From NCBI GenBank assembly GCA_017502165.1, contig JAFVVO010000031.1, positions 1 to 64,000 of the forward strand: a stretch of 64,000 nucleotides of DNA. Reading direction: 5' to 3'. The notes under the pieces were generated by a model that saw nothing but the letters and a program-made list of their open reading frames with translations, was not told the DNA's origin and ran no database searches. This DNA comes from Clostridia bacterium. Lineage in GTDB: Bacteria; Bacillota; Clostridia; Christensenellales; QALW01. A program made the translations under genes and the position numbers. Shown one piece after another: positions 7,504 through 17,400 of this stretch; the first letter of the stretch is position 1, and each line of letters starts with the position of its first letter.

Positions 7504-8235
7504 TTAATAAAAAACCTCGTCCATAGTAAGTCCTTTTGCGTCGGCAGTCATTCCTGCTTCTTTGCGGACTTTACCTTCAACGATTTCCTTAACCTGCCGG
7601 GGCGTTTTTTTGCCCTTGCCAACCTCAATTAAGGTTCCAGCAATTATGCGCACCATATTATAGAGAAAGCCGTTGCCCTCAACGATAATGCTTATAATGT
7701 CGTTTTCCTTTTCAACGTCAAGTCTCGAAACGGTGCGAACTGTGGTTTTTACGCTGCTTCCTGCGGCGCAAAATGCGGCAAAATCGTGAGTTCCCTTAAT
7801 TTCTTCTGCCGCGACACGCATTAAATCAACGTCGAGCTTTTCGGGAACGTGCATGGTAAATCTATTCATTAGCGCGGAAGCGTGGGGCGCATTTACTATG
7901 CGGTAGATATATCTTTTTCCTTTAGCAGAAAAGCGACAATGAAAATCCCCCTCCGCTTCCCAGCTTTTTTTAACACGAATGTCTCTTGGAAGGCAAGAAT
8001 TAAGTATAAATGCAAACTTTTCCGCAGGAATGTTGCTTTCAATATCAAAGTGACCGCATTGTCCCTTTGCGTGCACACCGCTATCCGTTCTGCCTGCGCC
8101 AAATACGGTTATATGCCCCTTGCCAAGAGTAAGCAGGGCTTGTTCAATTTTTTCCTGAACGGTTATGTCATTCTTTTGAATTTGCCAGCCTGCGTAATCA
8201 GTACCGTCGTATTCAACGATAAATGCAACTCTCAT
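7504..8235 (-). CDS. truA: tRNA pseudouridine(38-40) synthase TruA
   Basis: The 243-residue protein has the TruA catalytic motif GAGRTDSGVHA with nucleophile Asp51, an N-terminal VEYDGTDYAGWQ strand and the C-terminal FLYNMVRIIAGTL segment. It isomerises uridines in the anticodon stem-loop of tRNAs in the cytoplasm. It is the last gene of the run from tcdA, 2 bp after ecfT; the ecf-truA order is common in Firmicutes. Full length for the family. Confidence 0.96.
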   Translation of the reverse strand: MRVAFIVEYDGTDYAGWQIQKNDITVQEKIEQALLTLGKGHITVFGAGRTDSGVHAKGQCGHFDIESNIPAEKFAFILNSCLPRDIRVKKSWEAEGDFHCRFSAKGKRYIYRIVNAPHASALMNRFTMHVPEKLDVDLMRVAAEEIKGTHDFAAFCAAGSSVKTTVRTVSRLDVEKENDIISIIVEGNGFLYNMVRIIAGTLIEVGKGKKTPRQVKEIVEGKVRKEAGMTADAKGLTMDEVFY

Positions 8236-8237
8236 TT

Positions 8238-9059
8238 CTAACCTACTAAAAATATTTTTGAAAGTATTAAGTTATCTACAACAATAATCAGGCAGAATAT
8301 GCCCATTATCGCAAATGCCAAGGCGTCCTTTTTAGTCATTTTGAGCACCTTTAATCTCGTTCTTCCCTCTCCGCCGTGATAGCATCTTGCTTCCATGGCG
8401 TTGGCAAGCTCTAAGGCTCTGTGAAATGCGCTTACAAGCAAAGGAATTAAAAGGGCAACTATCGCCTTAACTCTTTTTGTAAGCTTCCCTTGGTCGAAAA
8501 CGGCGCCTCGAGCGGACTGTGCTTTCATTATTTTATCGGTTTCTTCTGACAAAATTGGGATAAAACGAAGGGCGATACTCATCATCATAGCAATTTCGTG
8601 GGCAGGGAAGCCGATCACCTTTAAGGGCGTAAACAGTCTTTCAAGCCCGTCGGTTAATTCAATGGGCGACGTGGTAAAGGTTAAAAGACCTGCTCCTACG
8701 ATTAAAAGAATTAAACGAATAGCCATAAACACCGCGCGGGTAATACCGCTGTCGGTTATTTTTATAATTCCGTATTCAAAAACTGCGTTTCCCTGGGTGA
8801 AAAAGAACAAATTAAGTAAGAACGTAAAGAAAATTATAAATCCTATTGCCTTTAAGCTCTTAAGCAGATTTTTAAGGGGGATTCGGGCAATAAAATCAAC
8901 GAGTAAAATAAACAATGCACAAATGCCCAATCCTGCAAATGTCTTAGAAATAAAGACAAATACAATCAAAAGCACCGTTAAAATTATTTTTGTGCGAGGG
9001 TCTAAGGAATGAACGGGGCTTTTTACGGGATAGTACTGTCCTAAGGTTATATCCTTCAC
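8238..9059 (-). CDS. ecfT: ECF transporter transmembrane subunit EcfT
   Basis: The 273-residue membrane protein has the two coupling-helix signatures AQSARG and NAMEARCYHGG through which EcfT grips the paired ATPases. I place the start at GTG 9059, which overlaps the ecfA2 stop (GTGA) and has GGGGGTG just upstream; an in-frame codon at 9104 would add 15 residues lying inside ecfA2. It forms the energising module with EcfA1/EcfA2 and serves separate S components; none lies in this operon, but a QueT-type S protein is at 31010-31492. Confidence 0.94.
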   Translation of the reverse strand: MKDITLGQYYPVKSPVHSLDPRTKIILTVLLIVFVFISKTFAGLGICALFILLVDFIARIPLKNLLKSLKAIGFIIFFTFLLNLFFFTQGNAVFEYGIIKITDSGITRAVFMAIRLILLIVGAGLLTFTTSPIELTDGLERLFTPLKVIGFPAHEIAMMMSIALRFIPILSEETDKIMKAQSARGAVFDQGKLTKRVKAIVALLIPLLVSAFHRALELANAMEARCYHGGEGRTRLKVLKMTKKDALAFAIMGIFCLIIVVDNLILSKIFLVG

Positions 9060-9904
9060 TTTTTCACCCCCGAAACAAACTGAACAAGGTCGTCTATTCT
9101 GCAAATGGTAGTGGGAATATTTTTGCCAAGCAAATTAAGCCTATAAACAAGCTCGCAAACCGATGGCAATTCAAGACCAAGCTCAAGAAGCCTCTCGTGC
9201 TGAGAAAACACCTCTTCGGTTTTTCCGTCGAGTGCCTTTCTTCCCTTGTGCATAACTACAATTCTGTCCGCAACCTCAACGACATCATCAATATTATGTG
9301 AAATCATAATGATGGTTGCGTTGTATTTCTTATGGTATTGGTCGATAACGGACAATATTTCCGCTTTACCCAGTGGGTCAAGGCCTGCAATGGGCTCATC
9401 AAGTACAAGAACCTTAGGCTTCATAGAAAGCACACCTGCAATGGCAACTCGGCGCTTCTGTCCCCCTGAAAGCTCAAAGGGAGATGCGGAAAACAATTCT
9501 TCCCCTACCCCCACAAGTGCCAGGGCTTCCTTGGCTCGTTTTTCTACCTCTTCGTTTGGCAGACCCATATTTTTAGGACCGAATGAAACGTCTTCAAGGA
9601 CGGTTTCCTCAAAAAGCTGATATTCAGGATACTGAAACACCATACCAACCTTTTGACGAACAGTTTTCATATCAGGCTTTTTAACGGTTAAATCAACGCC
9701 TTCAACAAGCATTTCCTCGACGCTTGTAGGCTTAAGCAATCCGTTAAGGTGCTGAACGAGAGTGCTTTTACCGCTTCCCGTATGGCCTAAAATACAAACG
9801 TATTCTCCGTCCTGAACCGAAAAGTCAACGTCCTCAAGAGCCGCCACAGAAAATGGCGACTCGGGGTCGTAAACATAATTCAGTTTTTTTATACTAATTG
9901 ACAT
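9056..9904 (-). CDS. ecfA2: ECF transporter ATPase EcfA2
   Basis: The 282-residue ABC ATPase has Walker A GHTGSGKST (40-48), the Q-loop region at MVFQYPE, signature LSGGQ (145-149) and Walker B VLVLDE (165-170). EcfA2 pairs with EcfA1 beneath EcfT and powers vitamin uptake. It overlaps ecfA1 by 16 bp upstream and ecfT by 4 bp downstream. Family comparison assigns A2 to the gene next to ecfT. Confidence 0.94.
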   Translation of the reverse strand: MSISIKKLNYVYDPESPFSVAALEDVDFSVQDGEYVCILGHTGSGKSTLVQHLNGLLKPTSVEEMLVEGVDLTVKKPDMKTVRQKVGMVFQYPEYQLFEETVLEDVSFGPKNMGLPNEEVEKRAKEALALVGVGEELFSASPFELSGGQKRRVAIAGVLSMKPKVLVLDEPIAGLDPLGKAEILSVIDQYHKKYNATIIMISHNIDDVVEVADRIVVMHKGRKALDGKTEEVFSQHERLLELGLELPSVCELVYRLNLLGKNIPTTICRIDDLVQFVSGVKK

Positions 9905-10719
9905 AATTCTTCCAAAAGCTCCTCAGGCTGCAATATGTTTGCATCTACGTTAAAGCCGTTTTCGGCTAATTTTTGTGCTATTTTAGTGCTTGGGGGAACC
10001 TCAAGAGCAAGCTGATTGATTTTTTCTGTATTGGCAAAAATTTCTTTGGGCGTCCCCTCTGCCTCAATTTTGCCGCCGCTCATGACAATTATTCTGTCCG
10101 CAAGCACAGTTTCTTCCATAAAATGCGTTATATAAACTACCGTTATGCCCTTTTCCTTGTTAAGACGGTGTACGGTTTCAAGCACCTCGCGTCTTCCCTT
10201 AGGGTCAAGCATTGAGGTAGCCTCGTCCATAATAATGATTTCAGGCTCCATAGCGATAATGCCTGCAATGGCAATACGCTGTTTCTGTCCCCCTGAAAGT
10301 CTGTTTGGTGCCGAAAGCGCAAACTGACGCATATCAACCGCGTCAAGAGCGTTATCAACACGTTGACGAAGCTCCGCTTGTTCAACGCCCAAGTTTTCGG
10401 GGCCGAAGGCAACGTCCTCCTCAACAATGGTTGCTACCATCTGGTTATCGGGATTCTGAAACACCATTCCTGCACGGGAACGAATAGGAATTAACAATTC
10501 CTCGTTTCTCGTATCCATTGAGCAAACGGTAACGCTGCCCGAGGTGGGAATAAGAAGTCCGTTAATAAGCTTTGCCAGCGTGCTTTTGCCGCAACCGTTA
10601 TGACCTAAAACGCACAAAAATTCTCCCTTTTTAACGTTTAAGTCTATTTGATGAAGTACCTCTTGGGATTCGTCCTCATATTTATAGCTTGCCTGTTTTA
10701 TCTCAATAATGTTTTGCAT
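9889..10719 (-). CDS. ecfA1: ECF transporter ATPase EcfA1
   Basis: The 276-residue ABC ATPase has Walker A GHNGCGKST (39-47), signature LSGGQ (141-145), Walker B IIIMDE (161-166) and the C-terminal extension typical of the group. It starts inside the end of rarA (17 bp overlap) and ends inside ecfA2, so all are read from one mRNA. It energises shared ECF uptake of vitamins and related micronutrients at the membrane. Confidence 0.94.
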   Translation of the reverse strand: MQNIIEIKQASYKYEDESQEVLHQIDLNVKKGEFLCVLGHNGCGKSTLAKLINGLLIPTSGSVTVCSMDTRNEELLIPIRSRAGMVFQNPDNQMVATIVEEDVAFGPENLGVEQAELRQRVDNALDAVDMRQFALSAPNRLSGGQKQRIAIAGIIAMEPEIIIMDEATSMLDPKGRREVLETVHRLNKEKGITVVYITHFMEETVLADRIIVMSGGKIEAEGTPKEIFANTEKINQLALEVPPSTKIAQKLAENGFNVDANILQPEELLEELCQLV

Positions 10720-12004
10720 TTTCTGCCTTTTCTTTTATCTTTTTTTCATAGCCCTGGTCTGACGGCTGATAATACTTTTTATCCTTTAATTCGTCGGGCA
10801 AATACTGTTGCTCAACGAAATGTCCTTCGTAATCGTGGGGATACTTATATCCTACTCCCCTGCCAAGCTCCTGATGGCCTGAATAATGACTGTCGCTTAA
10901 ATGGGCAGGCACACCCGCCCAAATTGAAGCGTCTGCCGCGGCGCTCTCTAACGCGCATACAACGCTGTTGCTTTTAGGGCTTGTGCAAATATAGATAATT
11001 GCCTGAGTAAGCGCTAAACGGCATTCGGGATAACCTAATTTTTCTACCGCTTCCATAGCCGCATTTGCCTGAAGCAGTGCCATAGGATCTGCCAAGCCTA
11101 CGTCTTCAGAGGAATGTGCTATCATTCTTCGGGCAATTATTCTTGGGTCAGCTCCGCCTTCAATTAAGCGCATTGCCCAATAAACTGCCGCATCGGGATC
11201 ACTGCCGCGCAGGCTTTTACAAAATGCGCTGAGCATATCGTAAAACAGACTTTCGTCCATTGCTATTACGGGCTTTTGGATGGATTCCTCCGCTATTGAA
11301 AGAGTAACCCTTATTCTTCCCTCGCTGTCGGGCTTAGTGGTTAAAACCGCAAGTTCCAAGGCATTAAGCGCGCTTCTGACATCACCTGATGAGGTATAAA
11401 CTATGTGCTTTATTGCATCCTCATCAACCGTAATATCCATATTGCCAAATCCGCGCTCTTTATCTTCTAAGGCGCTTAAAACTGCCTTGCGGATATCTTC
11501 GCTTGTTAAAGGCTTAAATTCGAAAATTCTGCAACGGGAAACAAGTGCTCTCGTTAAGCTGATATAAGGGTTTTCCGTTGTAGAGCCGATTAAACGGATA
11601 GTGCCGTTTTCAAGGGCAGGCAAAAGAGCGTCGGACTGTGCCTTGCTCCAACGGTGGCATTCGTCTAAAAGCAAAAAGGTACTTTTACCGTAAAGCTTCT
11701 GTCTTTCGCTTGCAGACGCAATAATTTCGCGCACCTCACCAACCCCTGCGGTAACTGCATTAAGCTTTTCGAAATGAGCCGAGCAGACGTTTGCCACGAT
11801 AGATGCCAAGCTTGTTTTACCGCATCCGGGAGGACCGTAGAAAATACAGCTTGAAAGCCTGTCCGCTTCAATGGCGCGGCGCAGAAGCTTTCCCTTGCCG
11901 ACTATATGCTCCTGACCGAAAAATTCATCGAAATTTCTCGGACGCATTCTGTCAGCGAGAGGTGCCGAGGAATTATTCTGTTTTGCCATAGAAAAAAGAT
12001 CCAT
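10703..12004 (-). CDS. rarA: Replication-associated recombination ATPase RarA/MgsA
   Basis: The 433-residue AAA+ ATPase has Walker A GPPGCGKT (57-64), Walker B LLLDE, and the family C-terminal tetramerisation region with HLSDSHYSGH. RarA acts at stalled replication forks. Its first residues, MRPRNFDEFFGQEHI, match the start of the conserved domain. It abuts prmA directly (12004/12005) and overlaps ecfA1. Length fits the family. Confidence 0.94.
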   Translation of the reverse strand: MDLFSMAKQNNSSAPLADRMRPRNFDEFFGQEHIVGKGKLLRRAIEADRLSSCIFYGPPGCGKTSLASIVANVCSAHFEKLNAVTAGVGEVREIIASASERQKLYGKSTFLLLDECHRWSKAQSDALLPALENGTIRLIGSTTENPYISLTRALVSRCRIFEFKPLTSEDIRKAVLSALEDKERGFGNMDITVDEDAIKHIVYTSSGDVRSALNALELAVLTTKPDSEGRIRVTLSIAEESIQKPVIAMDESLFYDMLSAFCKSLRGSDPDAAVYWAMRLIEGGADPRIIARRMIAHSSEDVGLADPMALLQANAAMEAVEKLGYPECRLALTQAIIYICTSPKSNSVVCALESAAADASIWAGVPAHLSDSHYSGHQELGRGVGYKYPHDYEGHFVEQQYLPDELKDKKYYQPSDQGYEKKIKEKAENAKHY

Positions 12005-12940
12005 TTATTTTCTCCAAACAAAAGCCGTCCATTCGCCTAAGGAACGGCGCTGTAATTTTGTAAATCCGCATTTTGTAATGCTTTCTTCTACCTCGTCGGC
12101 ACGCTCGTTGATTATGCCCGAGGTAATGTAAATTCCGTTTTCGTTAAGGTGCTCAAGGGCCTTGGGTGCAAGAAGCATAACCGCATCGGCAATAATATTC
12201 GCAACGATTATATCCACCTTATCGAAATTGTTTTCAAGTAAATTTGCGCAGGAAACGGTAATATCAAAGCCTCCTGTAGCCATATTTGCTTTGGCAACAC
12301 GAACCGCATCCTCATCAATATCAATGGCGTGAACCTTTTTAGCGCCTAAAAGTGAAGCGCACATAGCTAAAATTCCCGTTCCGCAGCCTACGTCCATAAC
12401 GGTCTTGCCACCTTCAACGTAGTCCTCTAAAAAGCCGATGCACATTTTTGTGGTTTCGTGACCGCCGGTACCGAATGCGGCGCCGGGGTCAAGCTCAAGC
12501 ACAATGTCCCCCTCCTGCTTTTCGTATTCCTCCCAGGAAGGCTTAATTACGATTTTATTTGCGGGCTTAAAGGGCTTGTAGTATTTCTTCCAGGTTTCGC
12601 CCCAGTTTTCGTCTTTAATATTTTCAACTATAAATTCAAGGCTTCCCCAAGGAAATTCGGGATTATTTTCCTTTGAAAATTCAATTTGTTCTTTTACAAA
12701 ATCAACTTTGCCGCCTGCTTCTTCATCGTCTTCAACGAAGCCGCGAACGCACACCTGCTCATCAAAAGCCGCAATAATTTCCTCGTCAATATAGTCCCAT
12801 TGCTCCTTAGGTCTGTCATAGGAAAGCACGTCGCGCACGTCTTCAACGATTACTCCGCCTGCCGAAACAGTGCTTAAAATCTCGGAAATAACGTCTGCGC
12901 CCTCCGTTGTAGTTTTAACAGTTATTCTTATCCAATCCAT
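12005..12940 (-). CDS. prmA: Ribosomal protein L11 methyltransferase
   Basis: The 311-residue protein has a PrmA-type N-terminal ferredoxin-like region, then LELDPGAAFGTGGHETT and a SAM-binding core VMDVGCGTGILAM, with IVANIIAD following. It trimethylates L11 in the ribosome. It is 11 bp after the SDR gene and contiguous with rarA in the long minus-strand operon. Confidence 0.94.
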   Translation of the reverse strand: MDWIRITVKTTTEGADVISEILSTVSAGGVIVEDVRDVLSYDRPKEQWDYIDEEIIAAFDEQVCVRGFVEDDEEAGGKVDFVKEQIEFSKENNPEFPWGSLEFIVENIKDENWGETWKKYYKPFKPANKIVIKPSWEEYEKQEGDIVLELDPGAAFGTGGHETTKMCIGFLEDYVEGGKTVMDVGCGTGILAMCASLLGAKKVHAIDIDEDAVRVAKANMATGGFDITVSCANLLENNFDKVDIIVANIIADAVMLLAPKALEHLNENGIYITSGIINERADEVEESITKCGFTKLQRRSLGEWTAFVWRK

Positions 12941-12951
12941 TTCTTGTCCTC

Positions 12952-13641
12952 TTAGATATACATTCCGCCGTTAACGGCAATAACCTGACCGGTAATATAA
13001 TCAGCATCACTTGAAGCTAAAAACAATGCCACCTTGGCAACGTCCTCAGGAGTTCCGAAGCGTTTAAGGGGAATTTGCTCTAAAAGCTCGTCTCGTTCTT
13101 TATCAGTTAAATGCTTATTCATTTTGCCTTCTATTACACCGGGGCAAATGCAGTTAACGTTAATTGAGGAATATTCCTTTGCCAGAGCCTTGGTAAAGCC
13201 TATAAGCCCTGCCTTAGACGCAGAATAAGCGCTTTCGCAGGCTGCTCCGCACTGTCCCCAGATGCTTGAAACGTTTATGATTTTACCGCCTGACCACATC
13301 ATATCCTCAAGCGCACACTTTGTGGTATTGTAAGCGCCCGTTAAATTAACGTCAATAACCCTTTTCCACGCGTCTGCATCCGTGTCACAAAGCATGGAAA
13401 TCTGCTGAATACCTGCATTGTTTATAAGCACGTCAATTTTGCCGAATTTTGCTCTTGCTTCAGAAAACATTTCCTTAACACTTTTTTCGTCTTTAACGTC
13501 TGCCTTAACCGCAAACACGTCAGGAATATTAACGGGATTAGAATTATACTGCGCTACCACGTTAAAGCCGTTTTGAGCAAAAATTCTTACGCAGGCTGAG
13601 CCGATATCTCCGGATGCGCCCGTAATTAAAACAGTTTTCAT
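12952..13641 (-). CDS. Short-chain dehydrogenase/reductase (FabG-like)
   Basis: A 229-residue classical SDR: TGASGDIG (7-14) binds NAD(P), NNAG is at 74-77, the catalytic Ser is at 125-126 and Tyr139/Lys143 form YSASK. The C-terminus ITGQVIAVNGGMY is typical of FabG-like proteins. Four nucleotides overlap tcdA (ATGA), so it is translationally coupled. No fatty-acid genes are nearby, so the true substrate is open; 3-oxoacyl-ACP reductase is only one possibility. Confidence 0.88.
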   Translation of the reverse strand: MKTVLITGASGDIGSACVRIFAQNGFNVVAQYNSNPVNIPDVFAVKADVKDEKSVKEMFSEARAKFGKIDVLINNAGIQQISMLCDTDADAWKRVIDVNLTGAYNTTKCALEDMMWSGGKIINVSSIWGQCGAACESAYSASKAGLIGFTKALAKEYSSINVNCICPGVIEGKMNKHLTDKERDELLEQIPLKRFGTPEDVAKVALFLASSDADYITGQVIAVNGGMYI

Positions 13642-14306
13642 TTTATCAACTCCTTTATAACCTTAGAAGCCATCATAAGCCCTGCCACAGAAGGCACGAA
13701 GGAAATGCTTGCAGGCTCACCCGTAACAGAAACGGGACTTTCCTTTGAATAAACAACGTCAAGCCTTTCAATGCCCGCTTTTTTAAGACGTGTACGCACC
13801 GCCCTTGCTAAAGGACAATACTGCGTCTCGGAAATATCCGCAAACTCAAACATTTCGGGATTAAGCTTGTTACCGGTACCCATGCAGGAAATAACCTTCG
13901 TTTTTGCCGAGTTAGCCTTAACTATAATTTCAATTTTAGATTGCACCGAATCAATACAGTCTAAAACGTAATCGTATGCGGAAAAGTCAATTTCATCGGA
14001 ATTTGTGCTATCGAAAAACATATCCTTTTCTATAACGGTGGCGCCGGGGTTAATATCTTTTATTCTTTCGGCAACAACCGCAGTTTTCTTTCTGCCGACG
14101 GTTGAATTAAGTGCAATAAGCTGACGGTTAATGTTGCTGACGCTGACCACGTCGGAATCCACCACCGTGATACTGCCTACCCCTGCCCGAGCAAGAGCCT
14201 CCACCGCATAGGAGCCTACTCCCCCTACGCCAAAGACGATAACGGACGAGTTATTAAGTTTTTCAACCGCTGAAGCGCCTATAAGCTTTTCCGTACGAGT
14301 GTTCAT
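13638..14306 (-). CDS. tcdA: tRNA threonylcarbamoyladenosine dehydratase (TcdA/CsdL)
   Basis: The 222-residue ThiF/E1-like protein has the nucleotide-binding GVGGVG (26-31), the RxxxN-Q element SNINRQLI and the TcdA-typical SCMGTGNK and ARAVRTRLKK segments. It cyclises t6A37 to ct6A in tRNA using ATP. It is the first gene of the minus-strand run that ends with truA; an extended -10 (TGATACAAT, near 14352) lies upstream. Confidence 0.92.
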   Translation of the reverse strand: MNTRTEKLIGASAVEKLNNSSVIVFGVGGVGSYAVEALARAGVGSITVVDSDVVSVSNINRQLIALNSTVGRKKTAVVAERIKDINPGATVIEKDMFFDSTNSDEIDFSAYDYVLDCIDSVQSKIEIIVKANSAKTKVISCMGTGNKLNPEMFEFADISETQYCPLARAVRTRLKKAGIERLDVVYSKESPVSVTGEPASISFVPSVAGLMMASKVIKELIK

Positions 14307-14456
14307 AAATTACTCCAAACCATATCTTTCCAATTGTATATTGTATCATATTTGCACTATATTTGGAAGCAATTTTTGTTTTTTAATGTAAAATTGCCAT
14401 CATTTTTATTTTTTTCCTTTAATTTTCACTTTTTGTACATACGAAGCGCTTACTTT

Positions 14457-14466
14457 ATGGTATAAT
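14457..14466 (+). promoter_or_regulatory. Extended -10 promoter of the MacB-like exporter gene
   Basis: ATGGTATAAT at 14457-14466 is an extended -10 box 29 nt before ATG 14495, with AAGGTGA as ribosome binding site. No good -35 box is 17 nt upstream. The divergent tcdA promoter shares this 188-bp gap. Confidence 0.65.
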
Positions 14467-14494
14467 ATCAGTAATCTAAAATTAAGGTGATATT

Positions 14495-17400
14495 ATGTTA
14501 TTATTAAAGGATATTAAAAAAACCTATTCATTAGGTGCAGGCAACACCTCCAACGCCTTGGATGGTGTCAGCTTAGCGTTTCGCAAAAACGAGTTCGTTG
14601 CCATTTTAGGACCCAGCGGAAGCGGTAAAACCACGCTGCTTAATATTATCGGCGGTCTTGACCAATACACCGAGGGCGATTTGGTTATTAACGGCAAATC
14701 TACCAAGAACTTTTCCGACGGTGACTGGGACACTTACCGCAATCATTCGGTGGGCTTTGTTTTCCAGAGCTACAACCTGATTCCCCATCAGAGTGTGCTT
14801 GCTAACGTTGAGCTTGCCCTTACCCTTTCGGGCGTTTCGCGCAAGGAGCGCAGAGCAAGAGCTAAGGAGGCCCTTGAGAGAGTTGGCTTAAGTGAGCATA
14901 TTTCGAAGCGTCCCAATCAGATGTCAGGCGGACAGATGCAGAGAGTCGCCATTGCCCGTGCACTTGTTAACAACCCCGACATTCTGCTTGCCGACGAGCC
15001 TACGGGCGCTCTCGATTCCGTTACAAGCGTACAGATTATGGAACTTCTTAAGGAGGTTTCAAAGGACAGACTGGTTATTATGGTTACCCATAACCCCGAG
15101 CTTGCCGACAAATACGCAAACAGAATCGTGCGTCTTAAGGACGGCTTGATTACCGACGACACCAATCCCTTTATTGAACAGCAGGAGCAAGACAATTCAA
15201 AGAAGGTTAAGAAGCCTTCAATGTCACTTTTTACCGCTCTTTCCCTTTCCCTTAATAACCTGATGACCAAAAAGGCGCGAACCTTCTTAACAAGCTTTGC
15301 AGGCTCCATCGGCATTATCGGCATTGCGGCAATTTTGGCACTTTCCAACGGTGTAAACGCCTACATTTCGCAGGTGCAGGAAGAAACACTTTCATCGTAT
15401 CCCGTGCAGATTCAAGCTGAGCAAAAGGATATGAGCAGTATGATTCTCGGCATTATGGATTCAAAGGATAAAAGCGAGGCTCACGGTAAGGACGCAGTTT
15501 ATGCAAGCAGCGTTATGTACGACTTAGCCAACTCCTTTAACAACGCTTCAACCATAACCAACGACCTTGAAAGCCTTAAAAACTATTTTGAAAGTGAAGG
15601 CTGCGATATAGATTCCTATACACGCACCATACAGTATCTGTACAACGTTCCCCTTAACATTTATGCAAAGAACACCGACGGCGAATATCAGAAATCTGAT
15701 ATTATGGAGGTTTTCGCAGGTATGAGCGAGGGCTCTACCATGGGAAACAGTATGGGCTCAATGAGTGAAATGTACGGAAGCTTCTCTTCCTTTAATTCTT
15801 GGGCAGAGCTGTTGCCCGGCACTGACGGTGCTCCCGTTTCAGATATGATTTCCGACCAGTACGAGCTTGTTGCAGGCTCCTGGCCCACAAAGAAAGAGCA
15901 CATAATTCTTGTACTTGACTCCAACAACGAAATTACCGATATTACTCTTCACGCGCTTGGCTTAAAGAGCACGGATAAAATTATTGCCGATATGATTTCC
16001 GCCGAAAAGGGCGAAACGGTTGAAATGGAAACCGCATCCTATTCCTACGACGAAATTTTAGCAACGCGCTTTAAGCTTATTTGCTCCCCCGATTATTATT
16101 CTAAAAAGGATAACGCTTGGGAAGACGTGCGAAACGATGCCGACGCTATGGACGTTATAATTTCAAAAGGTCTTGACCTTGAAATTGCAGGTATTATCCG
16201 TCCTAAAGAGGATGCCGCATCAACCTTCTTGGGTGCATCACTTTACTACACCCACGACCTTACGAAATATATTATAGACTACACTAACGACTCGGAAATA
16301 GTTAAAGCGCAAAAGGACGAAAGCAATAAAAACTTCGACGTTTTAACGGGTCTTCCCTTCGTGCTCGAAAACGAGGCGGAGCTTACAAATCAGGAAGCCG
16401 CAAAGGAAATGCGCGACTATTTTGCAACCTTAACGGAAAAGGAAAAGGCGGAAATGTTCCTTAAGGTTAAGGGCTTTACCCCCGAGAAAACTCTTGATGA
16501 AACCGTAGAGCAATATATGACCGCTTACCCGGACAGAGAATCCTTAGAAAAAATGATTTTCGAGAAATATTCCTCTGTTGCAGGTCTTGACGAGGATTCT
16601 ATCCGTTCCTTCATTGCTGAATATTCCGACGAGGAATTGCGTGAAATGGTTGAGGAGCAGATTCGTCAGGTAGTAGTTAATCAAAAAATGATTCAGGCGG
16701 AAAAGGAAGCAGAGCAAATTGCAAGCACCCCTTCCGACGAAGAGCTTGCACAGATTAAGGCTCAGATTACCGCAAAGCTTACTGACAGAAACACAAAAAC
16801 AATGTATCTTGTTTCCGAATACACAAAGGCAACCAATATGCCTGCCCAAACGGTTATGATGCACTTAATGAGCCTGACCGACGAGCAGATTGACCAAGAA
16901 GTTGATAAGCTTGTTACAGAATCAGCAAAGGCAATGTACGCGTCAATGGCAGGTGCCGCCCAGGGAGGCGCCGATAAAAAGGTTGCCGCCGCCTTTGACA
17001 AGCTTGTTTTGTCAATGAAGGACGAGGAACTGGCAGAAATGTATGACGAATGTATGCCGCCAAAAACCTCCTCATCTACCTTAAAAGAAAACCTTAAATC
17101 TCTTGGTGTTACCAGCACCGATTCCCCCTCTTCAATCAACATTTACGTTTCCACCTTTGAAGACAAGGATAAGGTTGCCGCACTTATTAAAGATTATAAC
17201 GCTTCGGTAGGTGAAGAAAAGGAAATCACCTATACCGATTTCGTTGCAATTATAATGTCATCCGTTACAACGATTATTAACGCTATAACGTACGTTTTAA
17301 TTGCTTTCGTTTCAATTTCCCTTGTAGTTTCCTCTATTATGATAGGTATTATCACCTATATTTCAGTTTTAGAGCGCACTAAGGAAATCGGTATTCTCCG

